Shown here: piece by piece, positions 24,961-35,960 of the stretch | Layout of the letters: every line of letters begins with the position of its first letter | How positions within the stretch are numbered: position 1 is the first letter of the stretch | DNA from: Rhipicephalus microplus | Taxonomy: Eukaryota; Arthropoda; Arachnida; Ixodida; Ixodidae | Assembly (NCBI RefSeq): GCF_043290135.1 | Contig: NC_134701.1 | Coordinates: forward strand, 100,394,702-100,458,701 | DNA: 64,000 nt | Direction of reading: 5' to 3' | Program-made: the position numbers and the translations under genes | The notes under the pieces: generated by a model | Told to the model about the DNA's origin: nothing | What the model saw: only the letters and a program-made list of their open reading frames with translations | Databases searched by the model: none

Positions 24961-26276
24961 TTAGTTTTCCGTCTCAATGGAGGTTGGTCGTCGACGCATA
25001 GGCGATACAGAACGACGACTTGTTGAAGGTGAAGGCGAGCGAGAAGTAGAACGTCGAGAAGCAAATGTTCGGGTGCCGGAAGCAGTTTGTGCATCGCGTT
25101 CGGGAACTTGAGGTGGTACGTGAGGCGCGTGGTATGGAGGCCGAAACGAATAGTGAGGATATCTTGGTGCGTTAACTGTGAGCGCCGACGACATAGACGT
25201 GCAACTTGACCTGGAATCCCGCAAAAGTAACATATGGGCCGGTTGTCAGCAGTGCGCCAAGGATTTTCGGCATGCTGCTGTGTAGCTGGAAACGGCGCGG
25301 TGGACGGTCGCACAGGTTGTGGCGTATACATTGGCAGACGAGATGGAGGCATTGCCGGGACGGCCACATAAGTCAGTGGCACGGCAACAGGTGTTGATGG
25401 AGAGGCAGGCGTAGGTAATGGCAACGCCTCGGAGACCTGCTAATGAATAGCCTGTCTGATCGTCGGCGTTAGGCAGTTCGTTGGTGCTTCGGTGATTGGC
25501 AGATACGAGAGACACGAAAGCTGTCGTGCGACCTCTTCCCGTACATATTTGTTTATCTGCTGCAGCAGGGAGCTGTCACCACCAACGGCCAGGGCAGCGA
25601 GAGAGTCATCTGCTGTTGTCGACCTCCGAACTGCTGCACGTTGTTTTTGAATCTCTTCCAAGCTCTGGCACAAGGTCACAAGCTCGGATACGGTACTTGG
25701 GCCCTTTGCCAGCAACATTTGAAAGGCATCATCGTCTATGCCGTTCAGTATATGCCTGATCTTGTCATGTTCGATCATCTCAGGGTTAAACCGCCGGCAT
25801 AAATCGATTACATCTTCAAAATAGCTAGTGAAGTTTTTGCCCTGCCTTTGTGCACTTCCACCTAGGCGCTGTTCAGCACGCAGCTTGCGCACTGCAGGGC
25901 GATCGAACACAGCTGCGAGGGTGGTCTTGAAAGTGGCCCAAGTGGTAAATTCAGTACGGTGGTTTGTAAACCACAGGCTGGCGACGTCTTTGAGATAAAA
26001 TGTGACATACTCCAATTTCAAGAGGTCGTCCTACTTGTTGGCGGCACTCACCTTTCCAAACAGCTCCAACCAGTCCTCCACGTCTTGATCCTCGGTGCCG
26101 CTGAAGAAGGGGGGATCTCGTTGGCACAGGGTGGTAGGCACGAGGACCAGTTGAGATTGGGCCGTGCTTTGCTGGGTGGTGCCTAGCTCGGTCGTCTGAT
26201 CAGGGATTGCTGATGCAGTGGGCAGCTTCCGGCTTCGAAGTTCCAGGTTTGCATACCCAGCACACTTCCACCACTT
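24961..26276 (-). pseudogene. gag: gypsy B gag, CCHC knuckle altered to CCQC
   Basis: Capsid features are DPPFFSGTEDQDVEDWLELF, LKDVASLWFTNH, FNPEMIEHDKIRHILNGI and LCQSLEEIQKQ. Stops interrupt the same frame at about 26031 and 25440, and a frame change near 25200 precedes the Ser/Arg-rich C-terminus (SRSPSPSTSRRSVSPMRRR). The single knuckle reads CYFCGIPGQVARLC: the zinc-binding His is replaced by Gln. The last frame ends Glu-Asn-stop at 24961-24963 in the context GGAAAACTAA. The role is particle formation; this copy is defective. Confidence 0.87.
26259..26274 (-). promoter_or_regulatory. Putative primer-binding site of gypsy B
   Basis: Directly inside the 5' LTR the minus strand reads TGGTGGAAGTGTGCTGGG after a three-base spacer. 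The TGGTGGARGTG core is shared with elements A1 and C-inner. Confidence 0.5.
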
Positions 26277-26429
26277 TGCAAGGGGGTTTATAGCGACGCC
26301 AGGTAATAGGCAGACAGCCGGTACGGAAACAAATGCTCGGGCAGTCCAGCGTCTACAGCTCGTGCACCCGCTCGCGCTTCGCACTCAGCGATGGTGCAAC
26401 TAGTCATTGCCTTGCGAATTCCCCACTAC
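26277..26429 (-). repeat. 5' LTR of gypsy B
   Basis: 153-bp partner of 21258-21411. It is followed on the right by ACAAG (26430-26434), the second copy of the target duplication. The position upstream of gag on the minus strand makes it the 5' LTR, which should carry the promoter; no TATA box was identified. Confidence 0.93.
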
Positions 26430-27420
26430 ACAAGTAACAAAAAGGCTAAGAAGTGTTAGTAGTTTTAGGACGAATAAAAGTGCATAACAATAAAAAAGGC
26501 GATATCGCTTCTCGTTTGAAAGAAATATTTACAAAACGCTTATGTGGCTACAGTATATCGTCGTAGAGGCGGCGATTGTGCTTAAAACGCAAAGTCTCTT
26601 CATTGTCCGCAGGTAGCTCTTGGAGCAAAAGCTGCGGCAGACACGATCGTTGGCTGCATCCGATGAGCCGAGGCAGCCAACGACGATGGCGTCGACGGAG
26701 ATGCGCTGGAACCGCTGTAGAAGATGACACTTCAGAGGGGCGTACTTCTCCTCCTGGACCTTTCAAACCTCCTGGAACGCCTGCATGCGGCTTTCGAAAT
26801 GACAGCAGACATCCAGGATCAGGGCTTCCTCACTACGGGCCAGGACGAGGTTGGGTCGCAAGCCGGGGACTCCGACCTGCTGGTTCTCTTCGATGACGGT
26901 GAACCGCTCCAGGGCCGCCTTCTTCAGGCGCGTAACGATAACGTTGTGGCGCTCTGTCATGGCCCGGCTCTGCCGCATGCAGTGGCAAAAGACTTGCGGC
27001 AGGGTCTCCTCCCCATACCCGCAGCGTCAGCACCTTTTGTCAGCGGCGGGCACCTACGTTCTCGTTCCGTTCAGAGGGAGGAGATTCAGCCGGGCTCGGT
27101 GGATGAAGCGCCATTCCTTGAAGGCAGTGTAGCGGCCGGACCTCATGAAGTGGAAACTGGTGGGGTCCGCCGCTACACACGCCATCGCCTTCCCTGGGAC
27201 GGCTTCTCCTGGAGAAGACGGTTCCGGTACTGGTTGAGGATGGCCCGAAGAATCTTCATGAGCTGGTTGCGGTTCCGCGCTGACACCGTGACCTCTCCGC
27301 AGGTAATGCGGGCACCCTGTTCAAGAAGCTACCAGGTGATGGGCAGACGACGGGAGGCTTTGCGTGCCTCCGTCAGACAGACTGCAGCTGGGTTGCAGCC
27401 TGCCGGAAGTCGCCCTCCGT
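26430..27420 (-). pseudogene. RLE LINE C-terminal region: CCHC and restriction-like endonuclease
   Basis: This is the 3' coding part of the R2-group LINE. On the minus strand a CCHC motif (KRC, RCGYGEETLPQVFCHC) is followed by RHNVIVTRLKKAALERF and then GVPGLRPNLVLARSEEALIL with DVCCHFESR, the R-PD-D core of a restriction-like endonuclease in which PD is changed to PN. About 90 codons on, in a shifted frame, IVVGCLGSSDAANDRV and SYLRTMKRLCVLSTI match the conserved end of such proteins. From about 26570 to 26430 an AT-rich 3' UTR follows. The reverse transcriptase of the same element lies at 33272-35054, on the other side of the I LINE. Confidence 0.82.
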
Positions 27421-27772
27421 TTGATGATCATATATGGTGTTTTTTGGCGCAAGTGCCATTTGATGGCCAAAGAGCGCCAGTTCATGGGACAAGGAATGTG
27501 GAGAATGATTGTAATTAGCGGCTGTATAAGGGCCATAAAATTCCTCGCAGTTAGGCGGGTAAAAACATGCAATTAATAAACTTATGACCATGCCGTGAAA
27601 GGTGTGTGTGGTGTGAATAGGTGACAAAAGTTGGTGATAATGTAAAACGATGTTGGACATGTATGGCACTAGCACAAGCACCCCACTCGTTCATACCCTT
27701 GCGTCCAAGGGCCGTGAGGCAAGTGCTTTCCTGTTTAGCCACCGTAGCAAAAACCTCCCTGGAGAGGTCATG

Positions 27773-29060
27773 CTACGGGATGCCCGGGTATATGTTATGA
27801 AAATTATTATTATCTTTTAAAAACGCTAACAATGATTTATGACTAAAAAGTGGTTCCCTACCGACAAACATCGCGGGGTGTAATGGTGTGTGTTGTCGGT
27901 AGGGTAATGGAAAGTGTTGTCTTCTTAGAGTGTCTAATTGTTTACATTGGATTAAAACGTGAAGAACTGTTAATGCCTCACCACATTTTTCACACATTGG
28001 TGGATCGCCACCGGACAAAAAAAGTGTGTGTGTCGTGTATGTGTGTCCTATCCTGAGTCTTGTTAGTGTTACCTCTGTTAGACGTGATTTTGATACTGGT
28101 GGCCAATGGCCAAGGTGTGGCTTGATAACGTGTAGTTTGTTTTGTGTGTGTGTATCCCACTTGCTCTGCCAGTAGTCCCTGACCTTTCGTTTGAGAAACG
28201 GCTTAAGATCAAGGGCCGGGATTGATATGGGTGTAATGGCGGTGCTTTTGTGGACGGATGCAGCAAGCTGATCCGCCATGACGTTGCCTTGAATCTCGCG
28301 GTGCCCTGGCACCCAGCACACAACATGTTGGTTGAGTGTGTAGAGTGTGCATAAAATGGAGTAAAGTGAGACGAGGACAGGGTTTTTTTTGTTTTTTAAG
28401 ACTGTGCAGAGCCGTTACCACACTGAGGGAGTCTGTGTAAATTACTGCTTTTTGTATTTGTAATTGTTTGATGTGTTTAGCTGCCACAAGTATCACGTAA
28501 GCTTCCGCTGTGAAGATACTTGTGCCTGGATGTAGAGGGCCAGCATCCGAAAAGGAAGGGCCAACAGCAGCGTAGGACACAGAGGAGTTAGACTTAAAGG
28601 CATCTGTAAAGAACTCAGGACGTGTGTATTTGTGTTGAATTTCCAGGAAGTATGTTCGGATATAGGCAATAGGCGCATTTTTAGTAACTTCTAGGAAAGA
28701 CACATCGCAATTTATAGTCTGCCACGGCCACGGTGGCAGGTATGCTACAGGAGCCATTAAACTGTGTTCGAGTGACACTCCAGTGTCCTCAGCTAGACCC
28801 TTCAGGCGAACTGAGAAGGGCTGCCTCATCGAAGGCTTGTTTTGAAACAGAATGAAGCTCGACAAATCATTAATAGTAGAGTATGAGGTGTGCCTCTTGT
28901 CTGCTTTCACCCAAAGGAAATATACAAAGGACATGTAAGATCTTTGCAGATGAAGCGACCACTCATTTGACTCAACGTAAAGGCTTTCTACGGGTCTGGT
29001 GCGAAAAGCACCTGTAGAAAGGCGGATGCCCAAATGGTACACGGGATCCAGAATCTTCAA
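27773..29060 (-). pseudogene. I LINE ORF2: RNase H and C-terminal zinc motif
   Basis: RNase H landmarks in two overlapping frames: FFTDAFKSNSSVSYAAVGPS, TAEAYVILVAAKHI, IYTDSLSVVTALHSL and, after a frame change at about 28320, CWVPGHREIQGNVMADQLA. These give the Asp-Glu-Asp set and the VPGH motif. The end has CEKCGEALTVLHVLIQC (CX2CX7HX4C) and YPGIP before the stop at 27773. RNase H downstream of reverse transcriptase is diagnostic of the I superfamily among LINEs. It would remove RNA from the hybrid during target-primed synthesis. Confidence 0.88.
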
Positions 29061-30663
29061 AGCACTTTGAGTCGCACACTGATAAACAACGGCCCCATAA
29101 TCTAAGCGGGTGCGAAGAGGCTTCTATACAGGTTCATGAGATATTTCCTGTCACTACCCCACGTAGTATGTGACAACACTTTTATAACATTCATGGCTTT
29201 TAAACATTCTGTTTTTAAATACTTTATGTGGGGTACGAAGGTCAACTTGTTGTCCAAGATTAAGCCTAGGAATTTATGATCCGCATTGACAGACAAGCGT
29301 TGGCCGTTCAGTTCAATGTCGGGTTCTGAGTGCATGCCTCTCTTTCGGGAGAACAAGACACGCGTGCTTTTTGCTGGGTTAAGCCGGAATCCGTTTTGCT
29401 CTGCCCATTTCGAGACCTTGTTTAAACCTAACTGAACCTGCCGCTCACACATTGCTAGGTTGCATGACCTAAAGCCAAGCTGGCCGTCATCCTCATAAGT
29501 GGAATAGAACATGTTGCGGGGGATGGACAGGTGCAAGCAATTCATTTTAATAATAAAAGTGTACAACTAAGTACACCACCTTGCAGTACTCCCGTTTCTT
29601 GCACAAATGTTTGCGAGAGAATATTGCCCACACGGACACGGAATCTCCGATTGGACAAGTAACTCTCGATTATGGAAAGCATTCTATCGCGCACACCCAG
29701 GTGAGACAAGTCTCTTAATATGCAAAACGCCATGTTGTGTCGTAAGCCTTCTCGATATCGAGAAACACAGAGAGGAAGTATTGTTTGTGGACGAAAGCGT
29801 CTCGGATCTGTGCCTCGATACGTACCATATGATCAGTGGTGGATCTACCCTCTCGAAACCCACACTCAAATTGGTCGAGCAGATTGCGTGTTTCAAGGAA
29901 ATGTAAAAGTCGGCGGTTTATTATTTTTTCAAAAAGTTTACAAAGCCAGCTGGTTAGTGCAATGGGCCTATAACTTGAAACTGAGGAAGTGTCCTTGCCC
30001 TGTTTCAAAATAGGTATAACAATAGCCTCTTTCCAGGATGCAGGGATGGTGTCTGAAAGCCAGATAACATTGTATATAGAGAGTAAAGTTTTTTGCGTTT
30101 TCAGCGGCAGGTTTTTCAACATTTCATAAGTGACACGGTCGTAGCCTAGGCAGAAATACTGCAAGAGTTTAGTGATGTTTGTAGCTCAGGTAAGTTGAAA
30201 GGTTGGTTGTATGCCTCGTAGTTTGTGCATTTGGATTCTAGTTTCTGCTTTTCTATCTTTGATTTGTATCTTTGGAAAGCTTCAGTGTAGTGTAACGAGC
30301 TAGACACCTGCTCGTAGTATGCACCGAGGAAGTTCGCTTGATCTTCCAGGCTGTCACCCTGTGTGTTTACGAGTGGGATTGAGTATACTTGTCTTCTTGC
30401 TACCCTACGGACCATGTTCCAGACTTTAGCCGCTTGTGTATATGAATTTATCCCTGATAAAACTTGTGCTAGCTTTCTTTTCTGGCCTGCCGACGCGTTC
30501 TCCTGCCTCGAGATATTATTTTCTTAAAGCTCTCAAGGTTTTCCGCTGTCGGCGACTTCCGCAGCAACTTCCGTGCCCTGTTCTGATCCTTTCGCGCATT
30601 CTGACACTCAGTGTTCCACCACGGAACGTGTCGTTTGCCGGGCAGTCTAGATGTTTGTGGAAT
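29061..30663 (-). pseudogene. I LINE ORF2: reverse transcriptase
   Basis: Split over at least three frames. From the N-terminal side: NFLGAYYEQVSSS, then DRVTYEMLKNLP, PASWKEAIVIPILKQGKD, YRPIALTSWLCKLFEKIIN, LDIEKAYDTTW (motif A), GVLQGGVLSCTL (degraded PQGSVLSP) and MFYSTYEDDGQLGF, where YEDD stands for the usual YVDD or YADD with both Asp kept. The thumb includes KFLGLILDNKLTF. The multiple frameshifts show it is not active. Confidence 0.87.
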
Positions 30664-31485
30664 TCACTTAGTTGCTGCGTCAGTTAGAAAGGCCGTGAAG
30701 TACTGCACAGCTTCATCTATGCCTAAACTGCATATGTCAGTCCAACTTAAGTGGGTAAACTTTTGAAATTGTTCCCAGTCGGCTTTGTTTACCAGCCATT
30801 TGGGAACAAGTGGAGGACATTCATATAATATTGGTGTACTCAAAACTAAAGGAAAATGGTCACTTCCATATGGATTATTTATGACTTTCCACTGTAGTAA
30901 TGGTACAAGTGAAAGAGATGCGATATTGAGGTCTACGGAAGAGTAAGTTTTGTTGGCAAGGTTATAGTATGTTGCCTCTTTGCTATTAAACAGACAAGCA
31001 CCTGATGAAATAAGGAATTGTTCAATGAGACGACCTCGTGCATCACAGCGAGAGTCACCCCACAGACAATTATGTGCGTTCAGGTCCCCAAGGACCAGAT
31101 AAGGTTCAGGTAGTTCGTCTATTAAAGACTGGAATTGAAGTTTTTCAAGATGGTGGTGCGGAGGTATGTACAGAGAGCAGACTGCGACAAGTTTGTTAAG
31201 AATAACTGCTCGGACAGCCACCGCCTCGAGGGAAGTATGAAGGGGTAATTGTGTACATGCTATACCTTGGCTAACTATAACTGCTACACTACCGGATGGT
31301 GGCATGGCATCATCTCTATCCTTTCGGAAGATCACGTAGATACGTAAAAAGTTTGTGTTTGTTCGTTTTAAGTGTGTCTCTTGTACACACAGCCCTCTAG
31401 GATTGTGTTCATGGAGGAGTTCTTGTAAGTCATCCAGGTTTCGAAGAAGGCGTCGGATGTTCCACTGTAATATTTCTGTCTGCAT
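30664..31485 (-). CDS. I LINE ORF2 N-terminus: apurinic-type endonuclease
   Basis: A 273-codon open frame starting MQTEILQWNIRRLLRNLDDL. It contains the endonuclease landmarks in order: the Asn in QWNIRR, the Glu in LCVQETHLK, LVLGDLNAHNCLWG, and the closing SDHFPL. All the expected acidic, Asn and His residues can be seen, so this domain alone looks intact. It nicks target DNA to prime reverse transcription. It ends at a stop near 30664, where the frame is lost before the reverse transcriptase. ORF1 lies upstream and its stop is about 60 bases before this start. Confidence 0.85.
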   Translation of the reverse strand: MQTEILQWNIRRLLRNLDDLQELLHEHNPRGLCVQETHLKRTNTNFLRIYVIFRKDRDDAMPPSGSVAVIVSQGIACTQLPLHTSLEAVAVRAVILNKLVAVCSLYIPPHHHLEKLQFQSLIDELPEPYLVLGDLNAHNCLWGDSRCDARGRLIEQFLISSGACLFNSKEATYYNLANKTYSSVDLNIASLSLVPLLQWKVINNPYGSDHFPLVLSTPILYECPPLVPKWLVNKADWEQFQKFTHLSWTDICSLGIDEAVQYFTAFLTDAATK

Positions 31486-31546
31486 ATTAAAAGAAGAGAT
31501 GCTGCTGTGTGTACAGAGTATCCTGTGTTAAAGTGAGCTTGTTATT

Positions 31547-32770
31547 TCAGGTGGCAGGACGGTCGTCCGGCCCCGTTATTGGTTTTTTATTTTTCTTGGC
31601 GCGCTCCAAGGAGGCGCGCCACTCTTTCGGTACCAAGGGTAGCGTTGTATCCATTGCCTCCTCAGAGGCACTGGATGCCCGCGCATGCGAGCTGGTGGTT
31701 CGGACTTTAGGCCTCGCCTGGTGAGGTGAGGCATTGAGACCAGAGGACCCTGGAGTCTCCGGCTTCAATTTGCTTGGAGGCGGAGTAGACTGAACTACTG
31801 CCGCCTTGAAGGCAGGCGCCACAACCGATGGCTCGCTCTGCGCTGGCCGAAGGGGTGGCGAGGGCTGGTGCGGCGTTGCCCACTGATGCACCGCATCAGC
31901 ATATGTTGCGCCGTAAAATGGCGACACTCTTCTTCTTGCTTCGTTGATAGTGATGTTTTCTTTGACTTTAAGAGTGAATATTTCTTTTTCTTTCTTCCAG
32001 TTAGGACACGATCGTGAATACGCGGCGTGTTCCCCGTCACAATTCACGCAGTGAGGCGTAGTAACACAGTTATCAGATGGGTGGCCGCGGCTACCACATC
32101 TTTCACAAGTTTCCTGACCCCGGCAGTTCTGCGAGCCATGACCAAATCGTTGACGTTTATAACACCGTCTTGGATTGGGAATGTAGGGACGGACAGAGAG
32201 TTTGATGTAGCCAGTGTCTATAGATGAAGGCAGTGTGCTAGATGCGAAAGTGAGTAATAAATGTTTGGTAGGTATTTCTTTGTTATCGCGTCTGATAACG
32301 ATTCGTTTCACATACGTGACATTTTGCTCTTTCCACCCGTCAAGCAGTTCCTGTTCAGACATTTCAAGAAGGTCTGCTTCTGAAACAACTCCGCGTGAGG
32401 TGTTCATTGATCTATGAGGTGAAACAGATACTGGGATATTACCAAATGCTACGAGCGTGCCAAGTTTTTCATAGTGGTGTTTTTCAGGCAGCTCAAGGAG
32501 AAGGTCTCCACTAGCTACATTTGTAACCTTGTATCCTGGGCGAAAGAGCTCAGTCAGAGATTTAGCAACAAGAAATGGAGATATGGCTCTGGCTTGTTTT
32601 GTTGGGGTTTTCGCTGTGCACTACATGGAATTTTTGAAAGCATTGTGTGGGTTGGCTGAAAATTGATATTTTATCGGTGCGTCCTCTCTTAAGCGGAAGA
32701 CGGTCTAGGAGACGGGGAAATGCAGGTGTTCCCATAGTAGTGTACTTTTTTTCGGCAGCAATGGCGACCA
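31547..32770 (-). pseudogene. I LINE ORF1 (RNA-binding, three CCHC-like knuckles)
   Basis: The likely start is at 32770 (MVAIAAEKKYTTMGTPAFPR); a frame change at about 32560 disconnects it from the main part, which is open from 32407 to the stop at 31547. The main part has SVRPYIPNPRRCYKRQRFGH followed by GSQNC, then CERCGSRGHPSDNC and CVNCDGEHAAYSRSC. The first knuckle has Arg where the second Cys is expected. A Pro/Ser-rich C-terminus follows, ending KKNKKPITGPDDRPAT. The protein would bind element RNA as a chaperone. One frameshift and one altered knuckle indicate decay. Confidence 0.85.
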
Positions 32771-33262
32771 CCCACCATGGAGTCCAACCAGGGGATGCTG
32801 AAGCACTTAATAGAATAAGACTGCAAACGCCAGCCGTACATTGCCACTATAACCAAATATAACTACTCAAGGTTGGGTAATTACACAAGCTTAAACCTTG
32901 CCACCAGGAAAATTGCAAGTAAACAGAAGAGAGTAGAAGACAGTAAAGATAAATAGTGAGAGATAAAGACGAAGATGTAGGGAGAGAGAGATCGGAAAAG
33001 GCGACTGCCGAATTCCCCTGGGTGGGTAAGCCCAGGGGTGCCATCTACGTGAAGCCGGGGCCAAAGGGGTGTGTTGCCTCTGCCGGGGGGCCTTAAAGGT
33101 CCAATCACCCAGCGTCAGCTCAACCCCCAGGATCCCCTTTTCCCCGGACAGGGCAAAGCCACGCACGCCTAGGCGTGGGAGGGAGTAGAAACTCCCCCGT
33201 TAGTTCGGGTTCGTGGTGTCGCTACACACCAAACGCCTACTTGCGCAGGCGCCCCTGCGGGG
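32771..33262 (-). promoter_or_regulatory. 5' UTR of the I LINE
   Basis: GC-rich near the 5' terminus (33000-33262) with an imperfect palindrome CACGCCTAGGCGTG at 33163-33176, then AT-richer towards ORF1. No long frame is conserved. It should hold the internal promoter typical of LINEs, but I cannot identify its elements. Confidence 0.5.
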
Positions 33263-35054
33263 GCCCTCCGTATCGCCTGAGAGGTAGGCCTCGGTGTCGT
33301 CCGTGTCCGCCGGTCGCCTCAGCCGCCTCGAAACCACTCGGTAGAGCTCCTCTCTCTCTCTCGCTCACAGACCTCCAAGTCGGTTGACGACAGGAGCTTT
33401 AAGGCCCCGTCCACTCGTCAGATGTCGCTGAGCTCCGCCGCAAGAGGGATCCCTGCAGTGCCGGAATGTGCGCTCCCGTACACATACTCATTGGACGCTC
33501 TGGCCGGCATGTACAAGGTCTTTCTTGATCAGCGGGCGAAGCTCCTCGTCCAGGCGACACCACTCTCCTTTGCTGGCAAGGCCCACCCGCTAGGCGACGT
33601 TGAGGGCTGGATACAGAAAAGTTTTAATGGTATCCAGTCTCTGCCATGGGGTGAGCATGGAGGATGGATGGCGAGGCCATCCATCTGCCGAGATGGATGG
33701 CCTCGTCGACCGTCTTCTGGTCCAGTAGTACCCGGAACCCCACAAGACGCCCCAAGAACCGGTGCCCCTCGAAGTCTGCTAGTGCCTGGACTGGGACGCT
33801 CCCCACGGAGAAAGTGGTGGGCCGTGTGCCCACCGTGTAGCGCCCCGACGAGTAGAGGGTGTGGCACTTGGCTGGCTTCAGACGCAGCCCGAGCGGGTCC
33901 GAAAGGGCCGTCACCACCTTGAGGTGGCGCTGCAGGGTGGCGGGATCTCCGGCGAGCAACTTCAGATCATCGGCATAGGGAAAGATGTTGTGTTCCCTAT
34001 CGCCTCCCTGCACCGCTATGATGATGGGTCCACCATCAGGTTGAACAGCAGGCCGTACAGGGGACAGCCTTGGCGCAGGCCCGATCCAATGGCGGTGGGC
34101 TCCATCGTGCCGTCAGCTGCCACGGCGCAGGTGGTGTTGGCGCGGTAGAGTTCCTCCACAATCTCTGCGAAGGGCTCCTCCGCGCCGGCGCCGCGGACAG
34201 CGTCGACGAGGGCCTGATGGGCGACCGAACCGAAGGTATTGGCGTAATCGAGAAACACCACGCGCAGCTTCCCACCTTCTGTCCTGGCGTCGTCCAGCGT
34301 CCCTGCAGAATGAAGTTGTATTCAAACACCCCATCGTGCAGCAGGAAGCCCTTCTGACACCTGGACAGTACCGCATGGTGGCCCTAACACCACTAAGCTG
34401 GCTGGTGAGACACCCGGCATACAGTTCGGTGATCGTTCGACCAAGGGCAATGGGTTGCCAGTTTGTGGGGTCGCGGTCGCCCTTCTTCTGTATCAGTATC
34501 GTCCTCGTCGACTTCAAGCTCCGGGGTGTGGGGCCGTATTTGAGGCAGACGTTGAATACCACTGCAAGGTACCACCCTTCAGGATCCACCTGCCTCCAGT
34601 GGTGGTAAGTGAGGTGGTCCTCTCCCGGAGCCGTACTCTCGCACCTACGGAGCTTGGCTGCGACCTCCTCGTCCAAGAAGGGGCAAAGGTTCAGTTCTAT
34701 GGTGGTGGGGGCTCGCGTCCTCAGGATAGTGGTGTCCACTACTGCCGGAGACCAGAGGCGGGTGTAAAAGTCGTGAAACGTGCCTGGGTCTATTAGGCAG
34801 AGCTCCGAAGGGCCCTCCGCAATCAGCCGGGCAGCCCAGCGGCGGTTCCTCCTGTAAAGAGCCTGTATCTGGGAGGGGTTATTGGTGTTATTCTCGCGCC
34901 GAGGTAAGGTTTGGCGCGAGTCCCGATTGGGCAGCCTTAGGCGGTTAACGATGGCTGCCTCTGCGTGGTCCAGGGTGGTCTCGAACCGCGCCCACTCCTC
35001 CTCAGATGCGGGAAACCGGCTTAATGGCCGCAGCTCCGCCGTTATTTCTGCCAA
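33263..35054 (-). pseudogene. RLE (R2-group, Utopia-like) LINE reverse transcriptase
   Basis: From about 35054 leftwards: ALYRRNRRWAARLI (linker), CESTAPGEDHLTYHHWRQVD, RSLKSTRTILIQKKGDRD and NWQPIALGRTITELYAGCL, then after a frame change VFLDYANTFGSVAHQAL (motif A), GSGLRQGCPLYGLLFN and, in a third frame, IFPYADDLKLLA with catalytic Asp pair intact. KPAKCHTLY follows, as in R2/NeSL-type enzymes. The frame breaks again near 33620. The segment ends at the I LINE insertion site (33263-33271) and the gene resumes at 27411. GC content is far above that of the surrounding DNA. Confidence 0.87.
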
Positions 35055-35960
35055 GACCCAGACACCGTCTGGTTCCGCGGTGTCGGCAGCCTCCTCCTGG
35101 GTGCCGTACGTGCTGCTGCTGTGCTGGTCGATTCTGCGGGGTGCTTCACTTCGGGAGAAGGTGGTGGTGGGCTCGCGATGGCTCGCCCCGCAGTCTGCCC
35201 AGGAGGCTCCTCCTCTGCTGAACTGGCGTACACGTCCGAGTAGGAGCTAGGTCGTGCCATCTGGTGGTCAGCAAGGGGGCCCTGCAGCCGCGCTTGGAGT
35301 GGGTGAGGGGGGGGCTGCTGCTGCTGGTTCGACTCGTCCGCTTGAGGGTCGGCGTCACTCTGCAGGGGAGAAGGGGCCACCTCTGAAGGTGTCTCCGGAG
35401 TGGCGGCACGTTTGGGCGAGGCGTGCTGGGATGTGATGTTTTCTATGACTCTGGAGCCGTTAACGCTGTGGGCGGCTGTCAGTGTGGAGCACCTGTGGCG
35501 ACGTTTTGCCTGCCCTGCTTCGCCTCCTCCCTCAGGTCAACTGTTGGTGGTTCTGAAGGCCTTTTCTTGAAGGGAAGGACCTTGGGCACTTTTGGCACTG
35601 GTGCCAGAAGCGCTGGGGAGGGGCGTTGGTGGGGATGCTGGCCAGGCATTTGTTAACATGGGCCATCGGTAGTTGGCCCAGAACGTCACCGCATAACGAG
35701 CAGATGTAGGATGTGCTCGTTATTCTCGTTCGGTGCTCCGCCTCCAGGTTCCACTCCAGGGACTGCCACCAATAGGTCCACGTGGCCGGGTTGTAGGTGG
35801 CCCCGCAGCTGGGCTCGCAGCACTCGATGGCAGGAGGCACGGGAAGTACACGATGAGTGTACCCCCGTTGCACTCTAGCTGGCGCTACTGCCATGGGGGT
35901 CACCGTCGTCCTTGCTGAAGTCCAGGGTTGGACCCCCGGAGGCCATGACCTTATTGCCAT
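35055..35960 (-). pseudogene. RLE LINE N-terminal zinc-finger region
   Basis: At 35532-35960 the minus strand encodes two zinc-finger-like motifs, CSLCGDVLGQLPMAHVNKC and CQKCPRSFPSRKGLQNHQ, preceded by a Cys/Trp-rich stretch. R2-group elements carry N-terminal C2H2/CCHC fingers that bind the target DNA. The frame ends at 35532 just after the second finger. A Pro/Ser/Gln-rich linker in other frames (35042-35409) joins it to the reverse transcriptase part, with frameshifts. Confidence 0.72.

Larger units (their letters stand above)
21258..26429 (-). mobile_element. Ty3/gypsy LTR retrotransposon B, both LTRs present
   Basis: A complete but decayed element. Direct repeats at 21258-21411 and 26277-26429 are its LTRs, flanked by the 5-bp target duplication ACAAG. 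Between them on the minus strand lie gag, protease, reverse transcriptase, RNase H and integrase. Several frameshifts and stops break the coding part. The LTRs differ at about seven positions plus one indel, so insertion is not very recent. It sits inside the 3' part of an RLE LINE. It is a different family from A and C, as shown by its LTRs, though it shares the same gag-pol layout and primer-binding core. Confidence 0.93.
27421..33262 (-). mobile_element. I-superfamily LINE, full length, inserted in the RLE LINE
   Basis: Reading leftwards: a GC-rich 5' UTR, ORF1 with zinc knuckles, then ORF2 with apurinic-type endonuclease, reverse transcriptase, RNase H and a terminal CCHC motif, which is the I-superfamily architecture. 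The 3' end is TATATGATCATCAA. A 9-bp direct repeat GCCCTCCGT at 27412-27420 and 33263-33271 marks the target duplication, and on removing the element the flanking RLE LINE frame (EAYLSGDTEGDFRQAATQLQ) reads straight across. Several frameshifts inactivate it. Length about 5.84 kb. Confidence 0.88.

Noticed and set aside
26724..27518. 264-codon open frame on the plus strand
   Set aside because: It lies antisense to the RLE LINE endonuclease region, whose minus-strand motifs (RCGYGEETLP, GLRPNLVL) are recognisable; high GC explains the open antisense frame.
33422..33922. 166-codon plus-strand frame
   Set aside because: Antisense to the RLE LINE reverse transcriptase (YADD region); no domain of its own.
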